Assembly: GCF_004001065.1 (NCBI RefSeq)
Contig: NZ_BIML01000001.1
Span: 62,001 to 126,000, forward strand
Length of the DNA: 64,000 nt
Direction: 5' to 3'
DNA from: Paenibacillus xylaniclasticus
GTDB lineage: Bacteria > Bacillota > Bacilli > Paenibacillales > Paenibacillaceae
Position numbers and translations under genes: made by a program
Notes under the pieces: model-generated
What the model was told of the DNA's origin: nothing
Seen by the model: the letters and a program-made list of their open reading frames with translations, nothing else
The model's database searches: none
In this document: positions 24,825 to 32,555 of the stretch, one piece after another
Numbering within the stretch: position 1 is the first letter of the stretch
How the letters are laid out: every line of letters starts with the position of its first letter

Positions 24825-25277
24825 TTACCATCGTCTATAAGGCGGCTTGCTAACATCCCATATCCGAAGCAGTGCATCTCCAATAGCCGTTCCAGTATGT
24901 TTGCGCTCGCTAGGATAATTACGATAACCCGGATAAAAATCGAAGCGAAAAAAAGTGTCATCGCTTGTCACAAGGTCGGACTTGTTAAGATGATGGCCAA
25001 ACGGGCAATCCCATATGTAAGTTGCAATCCAATTGTTATTAGAATCGAACAGCTCGAAGCTGCCTTGAGGTCCGGAAGGCGACCAGTCGCGACCGCAAGC
25101 GCAGAACCACATTTTAGTTCCTGCGTTAATTACCGTTCCTTCCATCTCCTCGACTGGAATCTCATCATCTTTATTACCGTACTTATAGAGCTTTCCCCAT
25201 TCTACCTTCAAATTGCGGATCGTAACATCGGCATTGTAGTTGTCGATTAACAATTCCACATACAAACTATACGCCAC
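24825..25277 (-). CDS. Aegerolysin-family protein
   Basis: A 150-residue protein matching the aegerolysin (Asp-hemolysin) family in length and pattern: a beta-sandwich beginning with a YSLYVELLIDN strand, then LKVEWGKLYKYGNKDDEI, a CACGRDWSPSG loop, GSFELFD and YIWDCPFG. No signal peptide is seen, as is usual for the family. Aegerolysins bind membrane lipids such as sphingomyelin or ceramide phosphoethanolamine and often act with a MACPF pore partner; none is in this window. Bacterial members are expressed during sporulation or act on insects. GTG 25277 is set by GGAGG eight bases upstream. Isolated gene in an accessory patch. Confidence 0.88.
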   Translation of the reverse strand: MAYSLYVELLIDNYNADVTIRNLKVEWGKLYKYGNKDDEIPVEEMEGTVINAGTKMWFCACGRDWSPSGPQGSFELFDSNNNWIATYIWDCPFGHHLNKSDLVTSDDTFFRFDFYPGYRNYPSERKHTGTAIGDALLRIWDVSKPPYRRW

Positions 25278-25401
25278 TAACAAAACCTCCAATTATTTTT
25301 TAAATCAAGCTGAATAACAACAAAACTATATATTATTATCGGTGCCATACAGCGGTATTTTAAAGTACTGTAAAAAATGTGAAGAAAGAGAGGACAAAAG
25401 A

Positions 25402-25704
25402 GTGAAGCTGGATAAAATATCATTACTTCGTGGCGAACAACAGCGGTTTATTCCGCAAAAGATATTTTACCCGATCATTTACTTCTCGAAGTACAAAATA
25501 TGTTCAGGGGAAAATTCTATATATTCCAACTTCAGTAGAAAGAAAAAAGTGGGAAAAAATACGGGTCACAGAGAGTTTCTACTTAAACAAAACAACGAGA
25601 TTAGGGAATTATCCCACAAGGGAATGAGCCTAGATCAACTTTCAAGCTCATTTTGTCTCTCCTATGATAGTATAAAGAAAATTGTCTATAATACAAAGAA
25701 ATAA
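25402..25704 (+). pseudogene. Frameshifted CD3324-family gene
   Basis: Three frames together give one familiar small protein: SAKDILPDHLLLEVQNMFRG (frame three), then ILYIPTSVERKKWEK (frame two), then NTGHREFLLKQNNEIREL and a helix-turn-helix end DQLSSSFCLSYDSIKKIVY (frame one). The two changes of frame fall in A-rich runs near 25510 and near 25555. The intact family has about 90 residues with a C-terminal DNA-binding helix-turn-helix. A GTG at 25402 with GAGAGGA upstream may be the old start. The runs could also be sequencing errors. Confidence 0.65.
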
Positions 25705-25710
25705 CAAACC

Positions 25711-25742
25711 AAGAGCTCGAGTATCTAACGCGAGCTCTTTTT
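25711..25742 (+). terminator. Terminator after the CD3324-like pseudogene
   Basis: AAGAGCTCG pairs with CGAGCTCTT, followed by T residues. Confidence 0.85.
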
Positions 25743-25787
25743 ATACCTTTTATGAATGATGCTGACGATAAGAGAAAGGAGAGGGGC

Positions 25788-26483
25788 ATGAGTGATTCCA
25801 TGAATCAATATGAACGTTTTCGCAGTTCCATTCCTCTACTAAGAAACATTGCAAAGCTTGAGCAAGTTCACAAGGGATACTCAAGTAATGATAAATACAT
25901 CGTACATGATAGCAATGGTCATCCCCGATACATATTAAGAACCTACAGCATAGATCAGGATAAGTACAAGAAATTGGAATTCAATGGATTGAGGATGATG
26001 GAAAAGCATGATGTGAAATGCTCTAGACCTATTGAAATTGGTGTGCTACCTGAGCAAGACCTCGGTTACATGATCATCTCATTCATTGAAGGAAATGATG
26101 CATCAGCAGAATTATTACTTTTAACGGAAGAAGAGCAATACAACATCGGTATACAATCGGGAGTCGAATTAATAAAGATCCATCAGATTATCTGTCCTGA
26201 TAACATGCAGTCTTGGGATGAAAGAATGGCCGCAAAGCATCATCGATACAGAATGGAATATTCCAAATGCGGAGTTGCAATAAATAACGAAGATAAGTTG
26301 TTATCCTTTATTGATAACAACTTATACTTAATGAAGGATAGGCCCAATATTTTCCAACATGATGATTACCATATTGGAAATCTTATCGTTAAGGACGGGA
26401 AGCTTTCAGGAATTATTGATTTCAACAGGTATGACTGGGGAGATCCATACTTGCAAATTACAACTAATATTAACCCATTTTAA
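25788..26483 (+). CDS. Aminoglycoside-phosphotransferase-like kinase, C-terminally short
   Basis: A 231-residue kinase of the APH/choline-kinase fold. The catalytic loop is FQHDDYHIGNLI (Asp and Asn) and the metal-binding motif is IIDFNRYDWGDP. In relatives of this type about 50-60 further helical residues follow the DWGDP motif; here the protein ends fourteen residues after it. The stop is 20 bases before the arsM start, so an old deletion may have joined the two. AAAGGAGAGG sets the start at 25788. Substrate unknown (drug, sugar or metabolite); activity is doubtful if the C-terminal part is needed. Confidence 0.75.
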   Translation: MSDSMNQYERFRSSIPLLRNIAKLEQVHKGYSSNDKYIVHDSNGHPRYILRTYSIDQDKYKKLEFNGLRMMEKHDVKCSRPIEIGVLPEQDLGYMIISFIEGNDASAELLLLTEEEQYNIGIQSGVELIKIHQIICPDNMQSWDERMAAKHHRYRMEYSKCGVAINNEDKLLSFIDNNLYLMKDRPNIFQHDDYHIGNLIVKDGKLSGIIDFNRYDWGDPYLQITTNINPF

Positions 26484-26503
26484 GGGAAAAGGAGAGATTA
26501 TTC

Positions 26504-27298
26504 ATGAACCAAGAAAAGAATGATCAGATTCGTCAAAATGTACGCAGTCGTTATAAGGAAATCGCCTTGCAAGATTTAGAGCAGAGTTCTTGCTGCTCGC
26601 CAGCTTCAAGTTGCTGCGGAACGGCCGATGACGTTTCTTCGCAGTTGGGCTATTCAACCGAAGAATTAAATGCAGCTCCGGAAGGTGCAAATCTCGGCCT
26701 TGGTTGTGGTAACCCACAAGCCATTGCGGAGCTAAAGCCCGGAGAAGTCGTATTGGACCTCGGCAGCGGCGGCGGTTTCGATTGTTTTTTAGCGTCTCGG
26801 CAAGTAGGGGAAGCCGGCTATGTAATCGGGGTCGATATGACACCGGAAATGGTGAGCCGCGCGCGCAACAACGCCGTAAAAGGCGGTTTCACAAACACGG
26901 ATTTTAGACTGGGAGAAATCGAGCATTTACCGGTTCCAGATCATACGGTGGATGTTATCATTTCCAACTGCGTCATTAATCTTTCGCCGGATAAACAGCA
27001 AGTTTTTAATGAATCGTTCCGCGTTCTGCGATCCGGTGGGCGTTTGGCCATTTCCGATGTTGTAACGACAGCAGAACTTCCGGCGGAAATAAAAAATGAC
27101 CTGGATGTTCTATATACAGGCTGCATATCCGGCGCTTCGTCCGTTGACGAGTTGAAAGTGATGCTTTCACAAAGTGGATTTATGGATGTAGTGGTAGAGC
27201 CAAAGGAGGAATCTAGGGAGTTCATCAAAGATTGGGTTCCCGGATCGAAAGTGGAAGATTACATTGTATCTGCTGTGATTAAAGCAACTAAACCTTAA
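26504..27298 (+). CDS. arsM: Arsenite S-adenosylmethionine methyltransferase
   Basis: A 264-residue enzyme that methylates As(III). SAM-binding motif I is LDLGSGGGFDC. The arsenic ligands known for the family are present at equivalent places: Cys68 in GLGCGNP, Cys156 in SNCVINLS and Cys207 in YTGCISGA. An N-terminal Cys cluster (Cys30-31 and Cys37-38, SSCCSPASSCCG) is also typical. It sits right after a truncated kinase, with its own GGAGAG ribosome site; no arsR regulator or ArsR operator is seen nearby. A terminator follows. Confidence 0.95.
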   Translation: MNQEKNDQIRQNVRSRYKEIALQDLEQSSCCSPASSCCGTADDVSSQLGYSTEELNAAPEGANLGLGCGNPQAIAELKPGEVVLDLGSGGGFDCFLASRQVGEAGYVIGVDMTPEMVSRARNNAVKGGFTNTDFRLGEIEHLPVPDHTVDVIISNCVINLSPDKQQVFNESFRVLRSGGRLAISDVVTTAELPAEIKNDLDVLYTGCISGASSVDELKVMLSQSGFMDVVVEPKEESREFIKDWVPGSKVEDYIVSAVIKATKP

Positions 27299-27345
27299 TT
27301 AACTTATCGCAGACGGTCTGTATACAACATAAACATACATGTGAG

Positions 27346-27385
27346 AAGAAACAGTTGATCATGATTATCGGCTGTTTCTTTTTTT
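27346..27385 (+). terminator. Terminator after arsM
   Basis: AAGAAACAG (27346-27354) pairs with CTGTTTCTT (27372-27380), followed by T residues to 27385. Confidence 0.85.
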
Positions 27386-27447
27386 AGACGATAAATTGTT
27401 ATCAAGTTCTTGTCAAAACCAAATGACATAAGCTTGAAAAATTACCG

Positions 27448-27693
27448 ATGAATGGCAAGAACTTTATTACATTACTGAATAAATTCGAATTGCAAGATGC
27501 AGCGTCTGCAGCCAACAGAGTCACAAGTCGGGGTTTTTATGTCGGAGAAGGGACGGTAAGTGCGTCCGGAAAGGAAAGAGGATCTGCCATCATAAGCAAC
27601 TGTAAAGTATGAGATGAAGAGTGCGGTGTCATAATTGATGAGAAAATCGATCGACTTTTTTGTCAAATTAATAGCCACATATACCTTTCATAG
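27448..27693 (+). pseudogene. Small unrecognised frame interrupted by a stop codon
   Basis: From ATG 27448 a 54-codon frame runs to TGA 27610-27612, then continues open in the same frame for 26 more codons (DEECGVIIDEKIDRLFCQIN and on) to TAG 27691-27693. No good ribosome site precedes it. The composition looks protein-like on both sides of the stop, so it may be the remnant of one gene. I do not recognise a family. Otherwise the 27.39-27.75 kb gap shows only the repeat copy at 27401 and the AGGAG site of the next gene. Confidence 0.3.
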
Positions 27694-27748
27694 GAACATG
27701 CTTGTACATATCTTATCAATAAGTCTATAGAATAGGAGACGTGAAAGA

Positions 27749-28198
27749 ATGCCCGCTAAACTTCTTGATTATAAAGTCAGCCAACCTAGCAATGGAGAGC
27801 CTGGCGGTGTACTGCCTGGTGGAGTCCAATTACCGTATGTGTTAGCCTCGTCAAATTCGATTATACTAGCTGATGTCGGCATATATCTTAGTAGCGGTCC
27901 ACCCAATCGTATTGAATTAGGCATTACCGTCGGGCTTGGCCATCCACAAAACGATAAAATAGAGATGACGATCGAATTTCTTAGGGACGAGGGTGTAATT
28001 TGGATTGGGAGATATGAACTTCCAGGGGTTAACGACTTTGAAGTGAATGAGCTACATCTCATCACCACGATGGGCGCTGATTTCAACGCACCTGCGGGGT
28101 TTCATGTTTATAAATGTCGACTAACACCTATAACTTCGGGCATTGTGCGAATTGATGGACCCGTCACACTGAGCGGAACAGCGTATGCAATGACTTAA
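27749..28198 (+). CDS. Unrecognised protein, probably beta-rich
   Basis: A 149-residue protein with ATAGGAGACG before its ATG. It has no signal peptide. The N-terminal part is rich in Pro and Gly (GEPGGVLPGGVQLP). The rest has alternating hydrophobic residues, consistent with a beta-sandwich, and ends in VRIDGPVTLSGTAYAMT. This recalls the small globular end domains found on spore-surface proteins, but the match is weak and I do not name a family. It is a single gene in an accessory patch. Confidence 0.65.
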   Translation: MPAKLLDYKVSQPSNGEPGGVLPGGVQLPYVLASSNSIILADVGIYLSSGPPNRIELGITVGLGHPQNDKIEMTIEFLRDEGVIWIGRYELPGVNDFEVNELHLITTMGADFNAPAGFHVYKCRLTPITSGIVRIDGPVTLSGTAYAMT

Positions 28199-28299
28199 CA
28201 TAGAGAACAGTTGAATGTGGGTTTTATAGACATATGTACAAAATACGAGTTTTGTGAAAAAGTTATACATTAAAAAAGACTCCTCGTAAATTCAAACCT

Positions 28300-28445
28300 T
28301 CAAACCATCCGTCTTCCCTCTTCATATAAAATATCAAAGGCCAGGCTTGACTTCCCTGACCCGCTGACTCCTGTAAATACTACGAATTACCTTTTGGAAT
28401 GTTCACATCAACATTCTTGAGATGGTGAACTCGTGCACCTCGTAT
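28300..28445 (-). pseudogene. UvrA-family ATPase fragment
   Basis: Read on the minus strand, one frame gives IRGARVHHLKNVDVNIPKGN and a neighbouring frame gives VVFTGVSGSGKSSLAF then DILYEEGRRMV. Together these are the N-terminus of UvrA or UvrA-like drug-resistance ATPases, with the Walker A GVSGSGKSS. A single frameshift separates the pieces and a stop ends the second. The remaining 800 or more residues of such a protein are absent, so this is a relic. Confidence 0.75.
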
Positions 28446-28491
28446 TTAGATGTGGTTCATAGTAAACCTCCGGCTTGTGATTATTTCTCGA

Positions 28492-28857
28492 CTACCCGAT
28501 CTCGATAATCGTCAGAATATTGCCGTCAAGATCAAAAAAGTCAAATCGTTTCGGCTCACCTTCGCGATAACCGGTCATCCTGACTCCGCTTTCCTCCAGC
28601 TTAGCCCGTACTGCGTCCAAATCCCTAGCAGCAAAGTTAAAAGGGCAGTAATTCTGATTCACAATGTAATCCTTCACCTCGACAAGATGAAAGCCTACAT
28701 TGTTGCCTACGTTTAAACCTGCAAATCTTTGATTCTCCCAACGAACTTCGAATCCAAATACTTCAGTATACCAGTCAATCGCTTTCCTTAAATCCCGCAC
28801 TGGCAAAAAGACCGCATCAATTCGCTCGACCAATTTCTCTTTCTGAAGTTCTCTCAT
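28492..28857 (-). CDS. VOC-superfamily (glyoxalase-like) protein
   Basis: A 121-residue protein with the paired beta-alpha-beta-beta-beta modules of the vicinal oxygen chelate fold: AVFLPVRDLRKAIDWYTEVFGFEV in one half, and FNFAARDLDAVRAKLEESGV then FFDLDGNILTIIE in the other. The Glu in the last strand is a usual metal ligand. Members include glyoxalases, fosfomycin-type resistance proteins and dioxygenases; the role here is open. GAGGTGGG precedes the ATG. Confidence 0.88.
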   Translation of the reverse strand: MRELQKEKLVERIDAVFLPVRDLRKAIDWYTEVFGFEVRWENQRFAGLNVGNNVGFHLVEVKDYIVNQNYCPFNFAARDLDAVRAKLEESGVRMTGYREGEPKRFDFFDLDGNILTIIEIG

Positions 28858-29078
28858 AGACTTCCCACCTCATTGTCAAATTTATAGATTATGATGTTGG
28901 CTTCGATATTATGGATGCCAGTCATATAAAAAAGCTAACAAAATCAGAGAGAAAATAATAAAATAGATATCGTTTAAGTGCATGGCGAATTGAGCAGTAG
29001 CATCGTCAGTGGTTAAAACACATCGGCTGTTAGCTTTAGCAGGGATGAATGCAAGAGATAACATACGAAAATTGAAAA

Positions 29079-29201
29079 GACTCGGTAAAATCCGAGCCCG
29101 CATTTGCAAAATATTTTAATATTGACGGAGACCCTTATTCTGAACTGTTAGTCCTTGGAGGACTTTCTGACACTGAACTTAAGAATAAGCTTAATTTATA
29201 G
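29079..29201 (+). pseudogene. Possible gene relic
   Basis: An open stretch of 40 codons without a start reads SEPAFAKYFNIDGDPYSELL then LVLGGLSDTELKNKLNL and a stop. The composition looks like the end of a real soluble protein. Another frame just upstream (ATG 29050) encodes MNARDNIRKLKRLGKIRARI, and a frameshift near 29100 would join the two. No family is recognised. The rest of the 28.86-29.21 kb gap shows nothing I can support. Confidence 0.3.
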
Positions 29202-29210
29202 AAGAACCCG

Positions 29211-30020
29211 TTAGGAGCCGGAGCGCGTGCGGCATTTGTCAATGTTCGCTTGTGAGTCTCCCATGACGTAGAGATACGTGCTGAGCGCATGATAACATGA
29301 CACCGAATGCTTAATAGGGTACAAACCGGAGTTGATTTCGATGCCAGGCTCGAGGTGGCGGTAACCGAACAACTCGATTGGAACCGTTGGTACAACGTCC
29401 GGCTTATTAAATACGCGAGTATTCGCAATATTCATCCGCTCGAACGCCTCTACGAATGCTCGATCCCCTACACGTGGGGAGGCGAATGTGACGAGCTCTA
29501 CGGCGATATTTTTGCTTCCGGCCAAGAAGGCGTGCAGTGTCGCGAGCGAGCTGCCAAGACTGTGCCCCGTCACGACGAGCCTCGTACCTGAAGGCAGATG
29601 GTCAAGCGTCTCGCTGAGCAGCTCCGATGGCCGGCTTGGATCAACGTACTCGACTTTCATGCTGCGGTATAAGTTCGTGAAGCCTACTTCTGTCTTACCA
29701 CCGTTCGGTACTTCGTGGAACGTCTCCAACTCGAATTCGAAGTCCATCAGCCAATCGAGCGCGCTTTCCGTTCCACGGATGACGACAGCCTGAAGGGTTG
29801 CGTCACTTAATGACTGGGCGATATATCCGGCAAATTCCTTCTCCTTCATCGACCCCAGCCGAGGCGTCATCGTTAAGTTCGCGACCCGCTCCCAACCTAC
29901 CGGAAAATCATTAGGCGTCCCGGGCGACCGATGATTGGTTTTGTACATTTCGTACGCAGCTTCTACAAATTTCCCCCAGCTAACTAACGGCTCCATATTC
30001 ACTTGAACGGAATCTCCCAT
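29211..30020 (-). CDS. Lipase, class 3 (alpha/beta hydrolase)
   Basis: A 269-residue hydrolase with the class 3 lipase pattern. The nucleophile is Ser154 in VVTGHSLGSSLA, the acid is probably Asp209 in KPDVVP, and the base probably His245 in SCYHAL. FASPRVGD is the conserved strand after the nucleophile elbow. There is no signal peptide, so it may act inside the cell or leave by lysis. AGGGAG is about ten bases before the ATG. Monocistronic. Confidence 0.9.
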   Translation of the reverse strand: MGDSVQVNMEPLVSWGKFVEAAYEMYKTNHRSPGTPNDFPVGWERVANLTMTPRLGSMKEKEFAGYIAQSLSDATLQAVVIRGTESALDWLMDFEFELETFHEVPNGGKTEVGFTNLYRSMKVEYVDPSRPSELLSETLDHLPSGTRLVVTGHSLGSSLATLHAFLAGSKNIAVELVTFASPRVGDRAFVEAFERMNIANTRVFNKPDVVPTVPIELFGYRHLEPGIEINSGLYPIKHSVSCYHALSTYLYVMGDSQANIDKCRTRSGS

Positions 30021-30122
30021 TATGACAATACTCCCTTTCTATGGTCTAAATAGGTTTCTAATCGATTAATTCTATAGAAAAAGGAATTAACCTTCAACTG
30101 GCATGGAATATACTCTGGCGTA

Positions 30123-30233
30123 TTAACCCCCAACATAATTGCAGGTGTCAATAAGCGCCTCTCTTAAAGGGATATTTCTGTAACCGGATAGTAATTTTTT
30201 CCTTCTCATAGTTAATCTTTCTTCTTCATGCAA
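30123..30233 (-). CDS. Possible small basic protein
   Basis: On the minus strand a TTG at 30233, preceded by TAGGAGG with five bases of spacing, opens a 36-residue frame: MHEEERLTMRRKKLLSGYRN then IPLREALIDTCNYVGG. A later ATG (codon 9) is also possible. The ribosome site is excellent, and the gap between the lipase and the GH18 gene is otherwise empty. No family is recognised with confidence. Confidence 0.35.
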   Translation of the reverse strand: MHEEERLTMRRKKLLSGYRNIPLREALIDTCNYVGG

Positions 30234-30325
30234 CTTTACCTCCTACGAAATCGTTAAGATAATAAAAGATGATAGATTCGAATATTCAATATATACTATG
30301 AAATAATTATTAAAGGAGAACCCCC

Positions 30326-31585
30326 ATGTCATCGAAAATTAAATCGTTCTTCCTCACCTCCTGCTCTGTCATTGTTCTGCTTTCGACATTCAATAACACA
30401 GCACCCACTGCTTCAGCAGCATCCAAGCCTGTCACGATAATGCTCGATGGATACCCGCTTCCGTTCCCAAATACGCCATACGTGACCCAAGGAACGACAA
30501 TGGTTCCGTTCCGGGCGATTGCCGAGGCGCTGAACATACAAGTGACTTGGTCCAATGCCTCGCACACGTTAACGGCTACAAAAACACGTGATGGCTCCAA
30601 AATAAAGGTTATCCTCCGCAGCGGGGACAAGAAAGCTATCGTGAATGGGCAGACGAAGCAGCTTAACGTCGCGCCAGCGTTGAAGAACGGCTCCCTGTTC
30701 GTACCGCTCAGTTTCTTCAGTACACAGTTCGGCGCTGGTGTCAGCTGGAATGGTAGCACGCAGACGGTCACAATCACTTCCCCCGTAGAGAAAATATTTA
30801 CAGAAGCATTCTACGCCATCCGCTCTTATGACGAAGTCAGGTTCGTACCGAAGTTTGATGCAGTTTCGTTCGGCTGGACGAGGCTCGATCCGAATACCGG
30901 TAATCTTACGCTCACTGGCCAAGATTTTTATTGGCCGAAGCCAGCCGGTGATGTTACTCCTGAATCGATAGTACAAAGTAAGGTGCAGTCCGGAGGCGAG
31001 GCGAAATTGATGGTAGCCGCAATGGACGGACACGGTGAATTAACGAAAATGCTGCACAATTCCACCATGCAGGACAACACCATCGATCAATTGATCGCAC
31101 TAGCTGCCGACAACCATTTTACAGGCATTACGCTTGATTTCGAGGGGCTTGGCTTAACAGGGGATTATATAGAGGCTCAGCAATCGTTCAACTCCTTCGT
31201 GAAGAAGCTGGACCGACGCGCAGAAGCTGCTAATTTGACGTTATCTCTTGCCCTGCATCCGCTCAACAGCTCTTTCCGCGGTTATGATTACAAGACACTA
31301 GCTTCATATGCCGACGAGATCATCATTATGGCGTATGACTATTCAACTGAAGATGGCCCAGAGCCAATGAACAAGGTCGACGAAGCGATTCAGCTTGCTC
31401 TGAAGCAGGTAAGTGCATCAAAGCTTGTACTCGGTATTTCAACGAACAGCGAGAATGCGCAGACAATCAATGATAAAATCGGGCTTGCCAAACGGTACAG
31501 CTTGAAGGGCATCGCGATCTGGCGTCTCGGTATAACCGGTGAATCCATTATGACAGCGATGCATAAATCCATCGTGATGAACTAA
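30326..31585 (+). CDS. Secreted GH18-type protein with copper-amine-oxidase N-domain
   Basis: A 419-residue exported protein. The signal peptide (about 1-33) ends near ASAA. Residues about 38-150 form a copper-amine-oxidase N-terminal type domain (TMVPFRAIAEALN, GSLFVPLSFFS), as in the LRR protein at 12219. Residues about 155-415 form a TIM barrel of glycoside hydrolase family 18, related to the spore-germination YaaH/chitinase group: GITLDFEGL carries Asp271 and the acid Glu273, and IIIMAYDYS is the conserved late strand. It probably cuts or binds N-acetylglucosamine polymers such as peptidoglycan. AAAGGAG precedes the ATG. Confidence 0.88.
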   Translation: MSSKIKSFFLTSCSVIVLLSTFNNTAPTASAASKPVTIMLDGYPLPFPNTPYVTQGTTMVPFRAIAEALNIQVTWSNASHTLTATKTRDGSKIKVILRSGDKKAIVNGQTKQLNVAPALKNGSLFVPLSFFSTQFGAGVSWNGSTQTVTITSPVEKIFTEAFYAIRSYDEVRFVPKFDAVSFGWTRLDPNTGNLTLTGQDFYWPKPAGDVTPESIVQSKVQSGGEAKLMVAAMDGHGELTKMLHNSTMQDNTIDQLIALAADNHFTGITLDFEGLGLTGDYIEAQQSFNSFVKKLDRRAEAANLTLSLALHPLNSSFRGYDYKTLASYADEIIIMAYDYSTEDGPEPMNKVDEAIQLALKQVSASKLVLGISTNSENAQTINDKIGLAKRYSLKGIAIWRLGITGESIMTAMHKSIVMN

Positions 31586-31830
31586 ATCTACCTCAAGTTA
31601 TTGCTAGAGGCTGTTCTGAAAGTCAGTGTAAACGGACGGATGAACCATCCCTCTCTCAATTCATATATATATATAAATATATAGTATGACCTACCCTTTA
31701 AATTATTATAATCAAATTTAATTAATTGATCTTCCATCAACAACGTTATCCTGTAAGGATGTGCTATTTTCCTCTTTGGTGATTAATGTTACAATATATA
31801 AATCTATTAATTATGTGGAGGATTTATATA

Positions 31831-32436
31831 TTGCAGAAACTAATCTTTTTCGTAGGCGTTGCTGGTACTGGTAAGACGACGGTTGCACGCAAGCTCGCAG
31901 CTCGTATTCCAGCGTCCTTCCTTGACCGTGACACAGTAGGAGGACGCTTCGTGGAACATATTCTCATTCAGAACGGTCTCGACCCGAACGACCGTGATTC
32001 CGAATTTTATAAGGAAAATCTCCGCGATCTCGAATATGACACGACCAAGGATATTTGTATTGAGAATCTCGCCGCTGGTCAGAACGTATTTATGATCAGT
32101 CCCTTCACGGCGGAGCTGAAGAATAAGCAGTGGATCGAAGACGTTATCGCTTCCGCAGGTCTCACCCGCTCCGAAGTCGATGTGAAAGTTATCGTCGTTA
32201 CGCTAACGGACATGGAACTGCAGAAGAATCGTATTATCGATCGCCAGACCGTTCGAGATCAATGGAAGTTGAGTAACTGGGATTCGTTCGCTACACGCGT
32301 GCAGTTCGTACCGGAAATTAACTGGGACATTCCAGCATCTTCTATTACGGTCTTCGACAACAGCGGAGACTTAACAGATGAGAAGGTTGAATCGCTATAC
32401 CGGTTCGTTACCGAGAAGCAGCCGATTTCGCTGTAA
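31831..32436 (+). CDS. P-loop kinase-like ATPase
   Basis: A 201-residue protein that starts at TTG 31831, eight bases after TGGAGGA. The P-loop GVAGTGKTT is at residues 9-17 and a DRDTVGG segment follows at about 37. The overall layout (small-molecule kinase with helical lid, NRIIDRQTVRDQWK) resembles the gluconate-kinase/AAA-33 group that phosphorylates small metabolites or nucleic acids. The substrate is unknown. Upstream lies an AT-rich gap with a TA tract near 31663-31684 and no clear promoter. Confidence 0.8.
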   Translation: MQKLIFFVGVAGTGKTTVARKLAARIPASFLDRDTVGGRFVEHILIQNGLDPNDRDSEFYKENLRDLEYDTTKDICIENLAAGQNVFMISPFTAELKNKQWIEDVIASAGLTRSEVDVKVIVVTLTDMELQKNRIIDRQTVRDQWKLSNWDSFATRVQFVPEINWDIPASSITVFDNSGDLTDEKVESLYRFVTEKQPISL

Positions 32437-32495
32437 TACATACTCTCAACCTTCTCAGGTTGACCGAGTCATCAGCGGCCTTCTTTGAGTAAAAC

Positions 32496-32539
32496 AAACA
32501 GCCCTTTTCGTATCCATATGGATGCTGAAAGGGCTGTTT
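32496..32539. terminator. Two-way terminator between convergent genes
   Basis: AAACAGCCCTTT (32496-32507) pairs with AAAGGGCTGTTT (32528-32539), and the loop holds an inner palindrome ATCCATATGGAT. A and T runs on each side suit both strands. Confidence 0.9.
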
Positions 32540-32555
32540 ATTTTGCTAGGAGCGA

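Noticed and set aside
28909-29109. Minus-strand frame of 66 codons ending in a hydrophobic stretch
   Set aside because: No ribosome site at the start or at the internal ATG before the hydrophobic part; basic N-terminal part looks random.
31661-31686. TA-rich alternating tract before the P-loop kinase
   Set aside because: Simple AT-rich sequence with no adjacent element; noted only as composition.
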